A stretch of 14,738 nucleotides of DNA, taken from positions 1 to 14,738 of the forward strand of contig JBJELP010000079.1 in assembly GCA_051879215.1 (NCBI GenBank), in the 5' to 3' direction. How positions within the stretch are numbered: the first letter of the stretch is position 1; every line of letters begins with the position of its first letter. This stretch comes from TWA4 sp051879215 (GTDB lineage: Bacteria; Bacillota; Clostridia; Lachnospirales; Lachnospiraceae). Under the pieces are notes generated by a model that saw only the letters and a program-made list of their open reading frames with translations, was not told the DNA's origin and made no database searches. Positions 6,768 through 14,536 of this stretch are shown here, one piece after another. A program made the translations under genes and the position numbers.

Positions 6768-7565
6768 TTATTCTTTTACAGCAAATAATGTGAATATCGG
6801 TGTAGGATTATAGAAAATATCTTTTTTCGTATAAATCCGCTTTCCGACCCCAGTATCCACACTGATTTTTTCAACTCCGAGATTCAGCAATGTCTGTACA
6901 TCCCAGGCGGGACGTAAAAAATTGCTGATAGAGAGTTTTTCCTTAATCCGATCATTTTCCTGCATCATTTCCAGTCCGATGGTATTATGGGCATGTTCCG
7001 TGGGAAGTTCATGAAAATCGGCTGTTTTTTCATTCCCATAATCTGCATCGAAATTCAGGATAATTCCGCCTTTTTTCAAAACACGAAGCCATTCGCTGTA
7101 AGCCTGTTCCGGATGGGGGAGGGTCCAGGTGAGATTTCTGCTGATGACCACATCAAAGGTTTCATCTGGAAAAGCCAGATTTTCTGCATCCATAACCATA
7201 AAATCTGCATCAATCTGATGATTTGCAGCCAGTTTTTTTGCGGATTCAATCATGGACGGCGTCAGATCAATTCCGGTCAGTCTGTGACCCTGCTTTGCAA
7301 GAAGCAGGGAAAAAAAACCGCTTCCGGTTCCGACATCCAGAATGTTTAAACTTTTCCTCTGGGGAATGTATTTCCGGACTTCCGCCAGCCACAGATCCGA
7401 TATTTCTCCATGCAGCTCCTTATGCTTCAGTTCAGCAAATCCTTCACTTCGTTTCGTCCAGTATGCAGTAATCCGGTTCTTTAATTCGTTTTCCGTTGCA
7501 TCATCCAGAAGCATGGAAGCATGTTCAGTCCGTATACTGCTCTGTTCATATGTTACTGGTTCCAT
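6768..7565 (-). CDS. Class I SAM-dependent methyltransferase (second gene of pair)
   Basis: A 265-residue Rossmann-fold (UbiE/methyltransferase-11 type) methyltransferase of unknown substrate. The SAM-binding motif I is ILDVGTGSGFF (75-85), the acidic end of strand 2 is in TGID (97-100), and the post-motif segment MDAENLAFPDETFDVV (125-140) is typical. ISRNLTWTLPHPEQAYSEW (141-159) and VLKKGGIILNFDADY (162-176) follow. The C-terminal third (RPAWDV and onward) probably forms the substrate cap. The frame extends to a TTG at 7577, but the ribosome binding site AGGAG (overlapping the upstream TAG stop) directly abuts that codon. The ATG at 7565, 12 bases beyond AGGAG, is a better start. It lies 15 bases after the upstream paralog and is surely co-transcribed with it. 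A stacked terminator follows. Confidence 0.85.
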   Translation of the reverse strand: MEPVTYEQSSIRTEHASMLLDDATENELKNRITAYWTKRSEGFAELKHKELHGEISDLWLAEVRKYIPQRKSLNILDVGTGSGFFSLLLAKQGHRLTGIDLTPSMIESAKKLAANHQIDADFMVMDAENLAFPDETFDVVISRNLTWTLPHPEQAYSEWLRVLKKGGIILNFDADYGNEKTADFHELPTEHAHNTIGLEMMQENDRIKEKLSISNFLRPAWDVQTLLNLGVEKISVDTGVGKRIYTKKDIFYNPTPIFTLFAVKE

Positions 7566-7580
7566 AATAAAATCCAACTC

Positions 7581-8342
7581 CTATTTTACAGCTTTAATCA
7601 TAAATACCGGTGTGGATGCATAATTCATTTTTTCCACCGGTGAAAGCACACGATCCCAGACCTCCGTATCCACTTCGATGGATTGGAAGCCAAGCCGGGA
7701 CAGCACATCCACATCCCAGCCCGGACGGGTGATGGGACTTAAGGGCACCTGACGGGCAATCTCCTCCATGGTATCAATGTCCGTACAGGTATAATGATCT
7801 TCCATCTGTGCTGCTTCCACCTTTCTGCGGTCTGCCTCGTATTCTTCCCTTTTAGCAGTATCAAAAAGATGATTGTACCAGTTTGCATCAAAATTCAGCA
7901 TCATTCCGCCTTTTTTCAGGACACGGTGCCATTCGCTGTATGCCTGTTCCGGGTTTTCCAGATTCCAGGTTACGTTTCTTGTTACGATTACATCAAAGGT
8001 TTCATCTGCAAACCGAAGATTCTGGGCATCCATCTGCATAAAGTCAATCTGAGGAGCAAGAATACCTGCATTCTGTCTGGCCTGTTCCAGCATGCCGCTG
8101 GTGTAGTCAATGGCAGTCATGGAATACCCTTCTTCTGTGAGAATAATAGAGAAAAACCCGGGGCCGGTGCCGATATCCAGAATCTTTACTTCTTTTTTAT
8201 TATCCTGCGGAAGATGTTTTCTGAATTCTGCAATCCACTGCCCTTTCTGCACACCCTGTAATTCTTCCTGATTTACTTCTGAATATCCCGGTGCACGATT
8301 TTCCCAGTAATTTTCAATCTGTTCCAGTAATGTAGTTCTCAT
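7581..8342 (-). CDS. Class I SAM-dependent methyltransferase (first gene of pair)
   Basis: A 253-residue methyltransferase, clearly paralogous to its downstream neighbour. Motif I is ILDIGTGPGFF (54-64), then AIDY (77-80), MDAQNLRFADETFDVIVTRN (104-123), TWNLENPEQAYSEWHRV (125-141) and LKKGGMMLNFDANW (142-155). The C-terminal RPGWDV block is also shared. The open frame starts at 8360, but no ribosome binding site precedes that ATG. GGGGGAG lies 6 bases before the ATG at 8342, so I choose the latter (MRTTLLEQIENYW). The substrate is unknown; nothing marks it as a tRNA, rRNA or quinone methyltransferase. It lies 107 bp downstream of glmS in the same orientation with no strong terminator between, so some read-through from glmS is possible in addition to its own candidate promoter. 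Confidence 0.85.
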   Translation of the reverse strand: MRTTLLEQIENYWENRAPGYSEVNQEELQGVQKGQWIAEFRKHLPQDNKKEVKILDIGTGPGFFSIILTEEGYSMTAIDYTSGMLEQARQNAGILAPQIDFMQMDAQNLRFADETFDVIVTRNVTWNLENPEQAYSEWHRVLKKGGMMLNFDANWYNHLFDTAKREEYEADRRKVEAAQMEDHYTCTDIDTMEEIARQVPLSPITRPGWDVDVLSRLGFQSIEVDTEVWDRVLSPVEKMNYASTPVFMIKAVK

Positions 8343-8386
8343 CTTTGCTCCCCCATTCATCGGTGCATTTCATTATTTCTGATAAT

Positions 8387-8415
8387 AGTTTAACAAATCG
8401 AAAAAGTACTCGCAA
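8387..8415 (-). promoter_or_regulatory. Candidate promoter of the methyltransferase operon
   Basis: Minus strand: TTGCGA (8415-8410), a 17 bp spacer and TAAACT (8392-8387), each matching four of six consensus bases. Predicted start near 8380, about 38 bases before the ATG at 8342. A G/C-rich imperfect dyad (CCCTCCCTGGGGGA, 8416-8429) lies directly upstream of the -35. Confidence 0.45.
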
Positions 8416-8449
8416 CCCTCCCTGGGGGATAAAATCGAAAAGAAATATA

Positions 8450-10306
8450 TTACTCTACTGTTACACTCTTTGCAAGGTTACGGGGTTTATCCACATCCAG
8501 ACCCTTTGCAACACTCACATAGTAACCCATCAGCTGCAGAGGAATCACGGCAAGGGAAGCCGCAAAATGTTCATCGGTTCTGGGAATATAAACGTTGAAA
8601 TCAACGGTATCCTCAATTTCATAGTGTCCATAGCTGGTCAGTCCCATCAGATAGGCTCCACGGCTCTTTACTTCTACCATGTTGCTGATGGTCTTTTCGT
8701 ATAAACGATTCTGGGTAAGAACACCGATGACCAGTGTACCGTTTTCAATCAGACTGATGGTTCCGTGCTTTAATTCACCTGCTGCATATGCTTCGCTGTG
8801 AATATAGCTGATTTCTTTCATTTTCAGACTGCCTTCCAGACAGATGGCATAATCAATACCCCGGCCAATGAAATATATGTCAGATGCATTGGCAAATTTG
8901 GATGCAAACCACTGAATCCGTTCTTTGTCTTCCAGAATTCTGGAAATCTTTTCAGGCAGTTTCTGAAGTTCATCAATGTATTTTCTGTAGTCTGCATCTT
9001 CTATATTGCCGCGAACATAGCCGAACTGTACCGCAAGCATATAGGATGCAATCAGCTGAGAGCTGTACGCTTTTGTGGTTGCCACAGCGATTTCAGGACC
9101 GGCCAGGGTATAGAATACCATATCCGCTTCCCGGGCAATGGAAGAACCAACCACATTGACAATGGCCAGGGTACGGATTCCCTTTTCCTTCGCTTCACGA
9201 AGTGCAGCAAGGGAATCTGCAGTTTCACCGGACTGGGAAATAACAACCACAAGGCCGTTCTGATCCAGAATCGGATCACGATAACGGAATTCGCTGGCAA
9301 GTTCCACACGAACCGGAATTCTCACCAGATCTTCCAGAACATACTGCGCTGCAACTCCCACATGATAGGCAGAGCCGCAGGCTACAATATAAATCTGAGA
9401 AATATCTTTGATGATTTCATCGGTCAGTCCGATGGAAGAAAGATCGATCACCGGATCCGTTTCTCCCTTCAGCATGGAAGAAAGCGTGTCTTTTACCGCT
9501 TTCGGCTGTTCATGAATTTCTTTCATCATGAAATGTTCGAAGCCGCCCTTTTCTGCTGCTTCCGTATCCCACTTGATTTCCACCAGTTCCTTCTGGATTT
9601 CATCACTGTCAATGTTGTAGAAGGTTGCTTTTCCGGGAGAAAGTCTTGCCATTTCCAGATTGCCGATGTAATAAACGGAACGGGTGTATTTCAGAATAGC
9701 AGGAACATCGGATGCGACATAGGTGCAGTTATTCTCCATATCCACACCGATGATCATCGGGCTGTCTTTTCTTGCCACAAAAATTTCACCGGGATAATCC
9801 TTAAACATAACTGCAAGCGCATAGGAGCCGCGGACACGTACCATGGTTTTTGCCAGGGCATCGGTGGGTCCCATCTTATATTTTTTATAATAATAATCTA
9901 CAGTTTTAATTGCAACTTCAGTATCGGTATCACTGTAAAACGCATATCCGTGACGGATCAGCTTTTCTTTCAGTTCAACATAATTCTCGATAATGCCATT
10001 ATGCACACCAACCACATTGCCATCCTCTGACACATGGGGATGGGCATTGTTTTCACTGGGTTCTCCATGGGTAGCCCAACGTGTATGACCGATGCCTGTC
10101 GTACCGATTACACTGGCACCGTCATTGGTTTTTTCAGCCAGAAGTTTCAGTCGGCCCTTGGCCTTCACAATGGTAGGCGCCTGATCACCGTCTCTGACTG
10201 CAATACCTGCTGAATCATAACCTCTGTATTCCAGTTTGGAAAGCCCATCCAGCAGAATCGGCGCTGCATTTGTATGTTCACTTGTAAAACCAACTATACC
10301 ACACAT
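8450..10306 (-). CDS. glmS: Glutamine-fructose-6-phosphate aminotransferase, isomerizing (glucosamine-6-phosphate synthase)
   Basis: Makes glucosamine-6-phosphate from fructose-6-phosphate and glutamine, the committed step to UDP-GlcNAc, peptidoglycan and other amino-sugar polymers. It has 618 residues, about the family length. The N-terminal Ntn glutaminase domain begins MCGIVGF with the nucleophile Cys2, and has RWATHG (76-81), NAHPH (87-91) and HNGIIEN (102-108). The linker contains EHFMMKEIHEQP (257-268). Two SIS isomerase domains follow, with CGSAYHVG (310-317), SQSGETADS (357-365) and TKAYSSQL (411-418) in the first. The C-terminus PRNLAKSVTVE is the conserved tail that seals the sugar site. 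The ATG at 10306 follows AAAGGA by about 8 bases. Its own promoter is at 10384-10412. The leader is too short for the glmS ribozyme common in Bacillota. Confidence 0.97.
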   Translation of the reverse strand: MCGIVGFTSEHTNAAPILLDGLSKLEYRGYDSAGIAVRDGDQAPTIVKAKGRLKLLAEKTNDGASVIGTTGIGHTRWATHGEPSENNAHPHVSEDGNVVGVHNGIIENYVELKEKLIRHGYAFYSDTDTEVAIKTVDYYYKKYKMGPTDALAKTMVRVRGSYALAVMFKDYPGEIFVARKDSPMIIGVDMENNCTYVASDVPAILKYTRSVYYIGNLEMARLSPGKATFYNIDSDEIQKELVEIKWDTEAAEKGGFEHFMMKEIHEQPKAVKDTLSSMLKGETDPVIDLSSIGLTDEIIKDISQIYIVACGSAYHVGVAAQYVLEDLVRIPVRVELASEFRYRDPILDQNGLVVVISQSGETADSLAALREAKEKGIRTLAIVNVVGSSIAREADMVFYTLAGPEIAVATTKAYSSQLIASYMLAVQFGYVRGNIEDADYRKYIDELQKLPEKISRILEDKERIQWFASKFANASDIYFIGRGIDYAICLEGSLKMKEISYIHSEAYAAGELKHGTISLIENGTLVIGVLTQNRLYEKTISNMVEVKSRGAYLMGLTSYGHYEIEDTVDFNVYIPRTDEHFAASLAVIPLQLMGYYVSVAKGLDVDKPRNLAKSVTVE

Positions 10307-10332
10307 ATTCTATATCCTTTCACGCAAAAACG

Positions 10333-10352
10333 AAAAATCCGAATGCATCGGA
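10333..10352 (-). promoter_or_regulatory. Small terminator-like hairpin in the glmS leader
   Basis: On the minus strand TCCGA (10352-10348) pairs with TCGGA (10342-10338) across a 5-base loop and is followed by TTTTTCGTTTTT. Only 5 bp, so it would be a weak terminator; it might act as a leaky attenuator between the promoter and the ATG. Confidence 0.35.
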
Positions 10353-10383
10353 GTGATTAATCTTTTCTATAATCATGTACAAT

Positions 10384-10412
10384 AGTATAAATTGTTTGAC
10401 AGAATATTACAA
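10384..10412 (-). promoter_or_regulatory. Sigma-A-type promoter of glmS
   Basis: Minus strand: TTGTAA (10412-10407), a 17 bp spacer, TATACT (10389-10384). Start predicted near 10377, giving a leader of about 70 bases. Confidence 0.65.
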
Positions 10413-10482
10413 GTTCTTTTCATCATCCTGTCAGAAACTTCTCTCCAAATTATTCCGCTTTTTTCTTTTTATTTTGATCTCT

Positions 10483-10549
10483 TTGCATAATAAATTTCGC
10501 TTTTCTGCGGTTTCCTTACTATTTATTATATTGCATAATACCACTTCGC
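10483..10549 (+). repeat. Direct repeat TTGCATAATA-(3/4)-TTCGC upstream of the PucR-like gene
   Basis: TTGCATAATA occurs at 10483-10492 and 10531-10540, each followed after 3 or 4 bases by TTCGC (10496-10500 and 10545-10549). The copies are 48 bp apart and end about 55 bp before the -35 of the regulator gene. Two matching sites in an otherwise AT-rich spacer suggest paired operator sites, perhaps for autoregulation, but AT-richness makes chance similarity possible. Confidence 0.4.
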
Positions 10550-10560
10550 AGAAGCTTTTT
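10499..10560 (+). other. Inverted repeat/stem-loop in the glmS-PucR spacer
   Basis: GCTTTTCTGCG (10499-10509) pairs, with a 2-base bulge, with CGCAGAAGC (10547-10555), followed on the plus strand by TTTTT. An inner TATTAT/ATAATA pairing closes around ATTGC. It overlaps the second direct repeat. It could be a terminator for upstream plus-strand transcription or part of an operator; no plus-strand gene lies just upstream. Confidence 0.35.
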
Positions 10561-10603
10561 ACAGCTTTCACCGTTTATTTTTACAGGAATATGAGATTTA
10601 CAA

Positions 10604-10632
10604 TTGAGAAAGAACCCGGGATGCGATATGAT
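10604..10632 (+). promoter_or_regulatory. Sigma-A-type promoter of the PucR-like regulator
   Basis: TTGAGA (10604-10609), a 17 bp spacer, TATGAT (10627-10632); each box matches five of six consensus bases. Start predicted near 10639, giving a very short leader (about 16 bases) that is essentially the ribosome binding site. The spacer contains CCCGGG. Confidence 0.65.
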
Positions 10633-10654
10633 ACAGATGAAGGGGGAAATACTT

Positions 10655-12184
10655 ATGAAAATGAACGGAATTATGATCCTGCATCACATGCAGAAATATT
10701 TTAATATCCATTATGCAGACGTTACCAGTCACATTTTTGTTAAATCACCTGTTTTTTTCAATATTTTTTTCAATATGGAAGAACACATTATTCTGGTGGA
10801 GCCGGAAGATCTGGAAAAATGTGTGTGTCGGGTAAACAATTCGATTCTGATCTGTCTCAGCCGACCGGATACAATTCCACCCCATCCCGGTTGTGAAATC
10901 ATTGTACTGGATGATCTGCTTTCCAAGTCGATGGCATATAATGTACTGGTCTACATTCAGGAGGCTTTCAATGACTGGGAGGCAAAAATGAATGAAATAT
11001 TGAATAAAAAGCTGGATTTTCAGACGATGATTGAGATCATCAGCGATTTTCTCGATATGTCAATTGCATTGATTGACCCCAATTTCCGATATATTGCCTA
11101 TACTGTTTCTTCCCAGAAACTGAGTGATATGGTGGATGCTTATAATCATCTGCCCTTTCATATTGCCAATGAATTACGAAATCAGGCTGAATTTAAAAAT
11201 CTGGAAACATATAAAGAAGCTTTTGTATATACCCATGATGAAACCGTTGTATATAAAAATATCTTTTATGACGATCAGTTTGTGGGACGATTATCATTAC
11301 TTACAGATGAATACACCGATATCGAATATGCAAAAACCATTTTTGATTACACCGGCAGTTTTCTTGAAATTCTGTATCAACAGAACAGCAGTTTTGAGAA
11401 TACGGTATACAACCGGCAGAAACTTCACTGCTTCCTGATGGATATTTTTGCAAAACTTCCTGTGGATATGGAGCTGTTTTATCAGACCCTTCTGGAGAAT
11501 CAGAGCCGGCTGGATGATCACTGGTATATTGCATTGATGATTGCAAGGACCAGTGGAGCAACGATTTACAGTGCTTCCTATGTCTGTAATCAGCTGGAAG
11601 AACGGTTTCCCGGATGTTTTTGTATCATGAAAGATGGAAAAATTATCATATTATATAATGAATCACTGTTTCAGCGAAAAACAGAAACCGATACAGATTT
11701 TCAGAATAATCTGAAAAGAATAGCGGATCAGTTTGCCACTTACGTTTTTGTCAGCCGCATGTTTTCTGATATTTCTCATCTGGAAAATGTTACTGCTGCC
11801 GTGAATCAGGCACAATTCGTGATGAATACAGCCATGGCTCATCCTGATAAAATGGAAGGAAAACCTTACCAGTTTTTTGATGATTATGCTCTGGAATTTC
11901 TTCTGCAACGTGGAACAGCTGATTTTCGAACTGATCAGATCTGTCATCCTGCCGTTCTGAAACTTATGGAATATGATCTGCTCCATGAAACCTCATACGC
12001 TAAGACGTTATATACCTATATAAAAGAAAAATACAATGCCGCAGCCACAGCCAAGGCATTGTATATTCATAGAAGTTCATTTATCAGCCGAATGGACCGT
12101 ATCCGGGAACTGGTGGATCTGGATCTGGACGATCTGGATAATCGGCTTTATATTATTCTGTCATTCAAAATGATCTACATATAA
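10655..12184 (+). CDS. PucR/CdaR-family transcriptional regulator
   Basis: A 509-residue DNA-binding regulator. The last ~65 residues match the PucR-type C-terminal helix-turn-helix: a leading LMEYDLLHETSYAKTLYTYI, then NAAATAKALYIHRSSFISR, then RIRELVDLDLDDLDNRLYI. In this family the pattern is a Leu-rich helix, then AAxxLxxHRxTxxxRLxRI and a D-rich tail. The N-terminal part is less conserved; the stretch starting around LDFQTMIEIISDFLDMSIAL is like the ligand-sensing (GAF-like) region of such proteins. No membrane segments. The frame extends to a TTG at 10604, but that codon overlaps the -35 of a good promoter, while GGGGG lies 8 bases before the ATG at 10655, so 10655 is the start. Regulators of this family usually control an adjacent catabolic or transport operon in response to its substrate. 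The neighbour here is the convergent URO-D/MFS cluster. The 3' end overlaps that cluster's last gene by 10 bp. Confidence 0.85.
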   Translation: MKMNGIMILHHMQKYFNIHYADVTSHIFVKSPVFFNIFFNMEEHIILVEPEDLEKCVCRVNNSILICLSRPDTIPPHPGCEIIVLDDLLSKSMAYNVLVYIQEAFNDWEAKMNEILNKKLDFQTMIEIISDFLDMSIALIDPNFRYIAYTVSSQKLSDMVDAYNHLPFHIANELRNQAEFKNLETYKEAFVYTHDETVVYKNIFYDDQFVGRLSLLTDEYTDIEYAKTIFDYTGSFLEILYQQNSSFENTVYNRQKLHCFLMDIFAKLPVDMELFYQTLLENQSRLDDHWYIALMIARTSGATIYSASYVCNQLEERFPGCFCIMKDGKIIILYNESLFQRKTETDTDFQNNLKRIADQFATYVFVSRMFSDISHLENVTAAVNQAQFVMNTAMAHPDKMEGKPYQFFDDYALEFLLQRGTADFRTDQICHPAVLKLMEYDLLHETSYAKTLYTYIKEKYNAAATAKALYIHRSSFISRMDRIRELVDLDLDDLDNRLYIILSFKMIYI

Positions 12185-13224
12185 CCCTTCTTTTCAAACT
12201 GCAGAGGACTGCGCTTGATTTCATTTTTATTGATATTGAAATGGAGTTCATTGTAGTCATCGATGGCTTCGAAAATGGTTTCATATACACCATCGTAGAT
12301 GGAGCCGGGACCACCCTGTGCGATGCAGGGAATATATCCACGGGGTGATTCTGCTTCATCCAACGCTTTGAATACCTGCTTGCGGATGGTTTCTCTGTCC
12401 CAGTTGGGAATGTCGTAATCTGCACCATCGAAACCGCCCATGAAAGCGATTTCTCCGCAGTACTGTTTTCTGATGGCCGGAATATTGTTGGTGGACATAC
12501 AGCCCTGCCATACATCCACTCCCATTTCTTTCATGCAGGGAATCAGAGTTGCACCATAACTGTCAGAGTGATGAATAATCAGTTCACAACCATGGTTTTT
12601 GTAATATCCGTAGATTTCCTTGTATGCATCCACATAGAACTCTTCGAACATGGAAGGACTCATGAAAGTACTGGTTCTGCTGCCCAGGTCATCGTGATGG
12701 AATAATGCATCCGGTTTCAGCTTGGAACAGATCAGATCTGCCAGACGCAGTTCATAATCCGTCAGATACTTGATCAGATCATGCATTTCATCTTCATACT
12801 CAATCAGGTTGATCATGGTATTCTGCATTTCGCCCAGATGATGACACATTTCAAATAAACCGGGAGCAATAAAAGCTGCTTTATATGCCAGATTTGTATC
12901 CACAGAGTCGTAGATTGCGCGGAACATATCCCACTCTTCTTCCGGGAAATCCAGGCTGGGAGCATGTACATAATCTCTCCAGTGCTCAATATCTTTGATT
13001 ACGATCTTATCCGGTGTATGAACCGGGAAGCATCCAGGAGTATTTGCAGGAAAGCTGTTTGTGATTCCCCATGCATTTACTACGTTTAATTCACCGGGCT
13101 TCGGGGAAGGGCTGTGAATCATGGCCGGATTCAGACACAGACGCAGTGCCTCATACTGATTTGCAAAACGATCGGGATTTCCACCTTTTGCAGATTCATA
13201 ATAATTCTGTCTGGGTGTTAACAT
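12175..13224 (-). CDS. Uroporphyrinogen decarboxylase (URO-D) family protein, methyltransferase-like
   Basis: A 349-residue TIM-barrel protein of the URO-D superfamily, which includes true heme-pathway UroD and the MtaA/MtbA-type cobalamin:thiol methyltransferases. Visible blocks are ALFHHDDLGSRTSTFMSP (173-190), ELIIHHSDSYGATLIP (214-229), MGVDVWQGCMSTNNIP (234-249), FMGGFDG (261-267) and GYIPCIAQGGPGS (296-308). The N-terminus lacks the conserved arginine-rich pattern of heme UroD, so a methyltransfer or demethylase role is more likely. MtaA/MtbA enzymes bind Zn through an HxC...C motif; here the first part reads HSD (219-221) and the second Cys position falls in GGPGS, with a Cys at 300. 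Metal binding is therefore altered or absent. GAGGAG lies 7 bases before the ATG at 13224. It follows the MFS gene by 44 bp, and its stop lies inside the regulator gene's 3' end. Substrate unknown. Confidence 0.82.
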   Translation of the reverse strand: MLTPRQNYYESAKGGNPDRFANQYEALRLCLNPAMIHSPSPKPGELNVVNAWGITNSFPANTPGCFPVHTPDKIVIKDIEHWRDYVHAPSLDFPEEEWDMFRAIYDSVDTNLAYKAAFIAPGLFEMCHHLGEMQNTMINLIEYEDEMHDLIKYLTDYELRLADLICSKLKPDALFHHDDLGSRTSTFMSPSMFEEFYVDAYKEIYGYYKNHGCELIIHHSDSYGATLIPCMKEMGVDVWQGCMSTNNIPAIRKQYCGEIAFMGGFDGADYDIPNWDRETIRKQVFKALDEAESPRGYIPCIAQGGPGSIYDGVYETIFEAIDDYNELHFNINKNEIKRSPLQFEKKGYM

Positions 13225-13268
13225 AATATTTCTCCTCTTTTATTTTATATATTTTTTAATAGCTCATT

Positions 13269-14474
13269 CTATTTTGAAAATGCTTTGCTTCTCTGAATGA
13301 CAACGAATGCCAGCACAGCAGAAATGATGATGCATACACATCCATACATGAAATATCCCTGGAAATTACCGGCTCCTGCAAGGGGAACCACAATATATGT
13401 GGGGATGATTACGGCGCCAAGCAATTCAAGTGTTACTGTAAGACCGCCTGCAGTACCCGCATATTTGGGACCGATTTCCTTAAACATAACCGGCAGAGAC
13501 ATACAGAGTGCAATAGTACCGCTTCGAAGGAAACCATTCAGGAATGATGCCACGTAAATACCGCCTGCAGATAAATTTGTAATACCAATGCAGCATACAC
13601 CTGCAATAACCGTAATAATCAGAATGAAAATTCCAGTATATTTTCCGGTTTTGGAAGCAGCAACCGGTACGAAAATGGATCCAAGCAGAGAACCGATCAT
13701 CAGAACGGTGGCAAAAGAACCGGCATAAGCTTCTTCATAGCCTTTTAATGCAACCAGTGCACCAACATGGAAATTGGCCACGATCATGGCTCCGCCCATC
13801 ATAAACATCAGGGAAATACCCAGAATCCAGATGTTAACGCTTTTAAAGCTGGCTGCCAGCGCTTCACCCACCGGTGCTGAGGGCATGGCAGGGGCGTCTT
13901 CCTGTACGAAATAAGATTCCTTTACAAACAGAATCCAGATTACGGTTACTGCGATACTCAGTCCTGCTGCAATCCAGAAAGCAATTTCCACAGAAGGGAT
14001 CATCGCAGTTGTGCCGTATGCAACAGCCATGGATCCGGTGGAAGCAGCCATAAAAATACCAACCATGGTCCCAATTTTTTCAGGCGGATATACCGATGCG
14101 GCAATTTTGGATATGTTGGCATTCAGAACCATACCTGCAAAACCGGTCAGTGCCATGGCAATCAGCATACCGCTGTAGGAAGTAACAAATACTCTCAGAA
14201 TAAATCCTGCCAGACTGATAATCAGACAGATGGAAACGATATTTTTTACACCGAATTTGTCCACCAGAATACCAATTAATATACTCAGGAAAATACTGGG
14301 CAGCATGGGACCGGTCATCAGACTGGAAAACTGTGCATCGGTCAGGTTATATGCTTCATAGATTCTTCCGGGAATCGCTGCAAGCTGATAATTTCCATAA
14401 TTTGCCATAAACATGGCAGCTATGATTAAAACGGTAAAGAATGCAACAACTCCACCTTTTTTTGAATGATTCAT
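13269..14474 (-). CDS. Major facilitator superfamily (MFS) transporter
   Basis: A 401-residue integral membrane protein with about 12 hydrophobic segments and a charged mid-protein loop (about 187-205, VKESYFVQEDAPAMPSAP) separating two six-helix halves. The MFS motif A between helices 2 and 3 reads GILVDKFGVK (68-77). The short basic N-terminus (MNHSKK) and C-terminus (QRSKAFSK) fit a cytosolic location. It presumably moves a small solute across the cytoplasmic membrane; direction and substrate cannot be read from sequence. AAAGGAG sits 6 bases before the ATG at 14474. It lies between two URO-D family genes in the same orientation (62 and 44 bp gaps, no terminator hairpin in either gap), so the three genes very likely form one operon and the transported molecule is probably the substrate or product of the URO-D proteins. 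Confidence 0.88.
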   Translation of the reverse strand: MNHSKKGGVVAFFTVLIIAAMFMANYGNYQLAAIPGRIYEAYNLTDAQFSSLMTGPMLPSIFLSILIGILVDKFGVKNIVSICLIISLAGFILRVFVTSYSGMLIAMALTGFAGMVLNANISKIAASVYPPEKIGTMVGIFMAASTGSMAVAYGTTAMIPSVEIAFWIAAGLSIAVTVIWILFVKESYFVQEDAPAMPSAPVGEALAASFKSVNIWILGISLMFMMGGAMIVANFHVGALVALKGYEEAYAGSFATVLMIGSLLGSIFVPVAASKTGKYTGIFILIITVIAGVCCIGITNLSAGGIYVASFLNGFLRSGTIALCMSLPVMFKEIGPKYAGTAGGLTVTLELLGAVIIPTYIVVPLAGAGNFQGYFMYGCVCIIISAVLAFVVIQRSKAFSK

Positions 14475-14536
14475 AATAATCTCCTTTGTAAGAATTCATT
14501 TATACGTGGTTCAGGAAACTGATTAATTATACCGGA

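Noticed and set aside
8416..8429. CCCTCCCTGGGGGA as a MerR-type operator
   Set aside because: MerR-family sites lie between an over-spaced -35 and -10; here the dyad is upstream of the -35 and its halves match poorly, and no MerR-like gene is in the window.
8798..10030. 410-codon open frame on the plus strand opposite glmS
   Set aside because: Antisense shadow of glmS; Phe/Ile/His/Asn-rich composition typical of reverse-complement reading, no recognisable motifs.
10307..10412. glmS ribozyme
   Set aside because: The leader between promoter and ATG is only about 70 bases and shows none of the ribozyme core; no such core was seen further upstream either.
10375..10704. 109-codon plus-strand frame between glmS and the regulator
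   Set aside because: It begins over the glmS promoter, runs through the regulator promoter and into the regulator's coding sequence in another frame, with low-complexity Phe/Leu/Ser-rich residues and no ribosome binding site.
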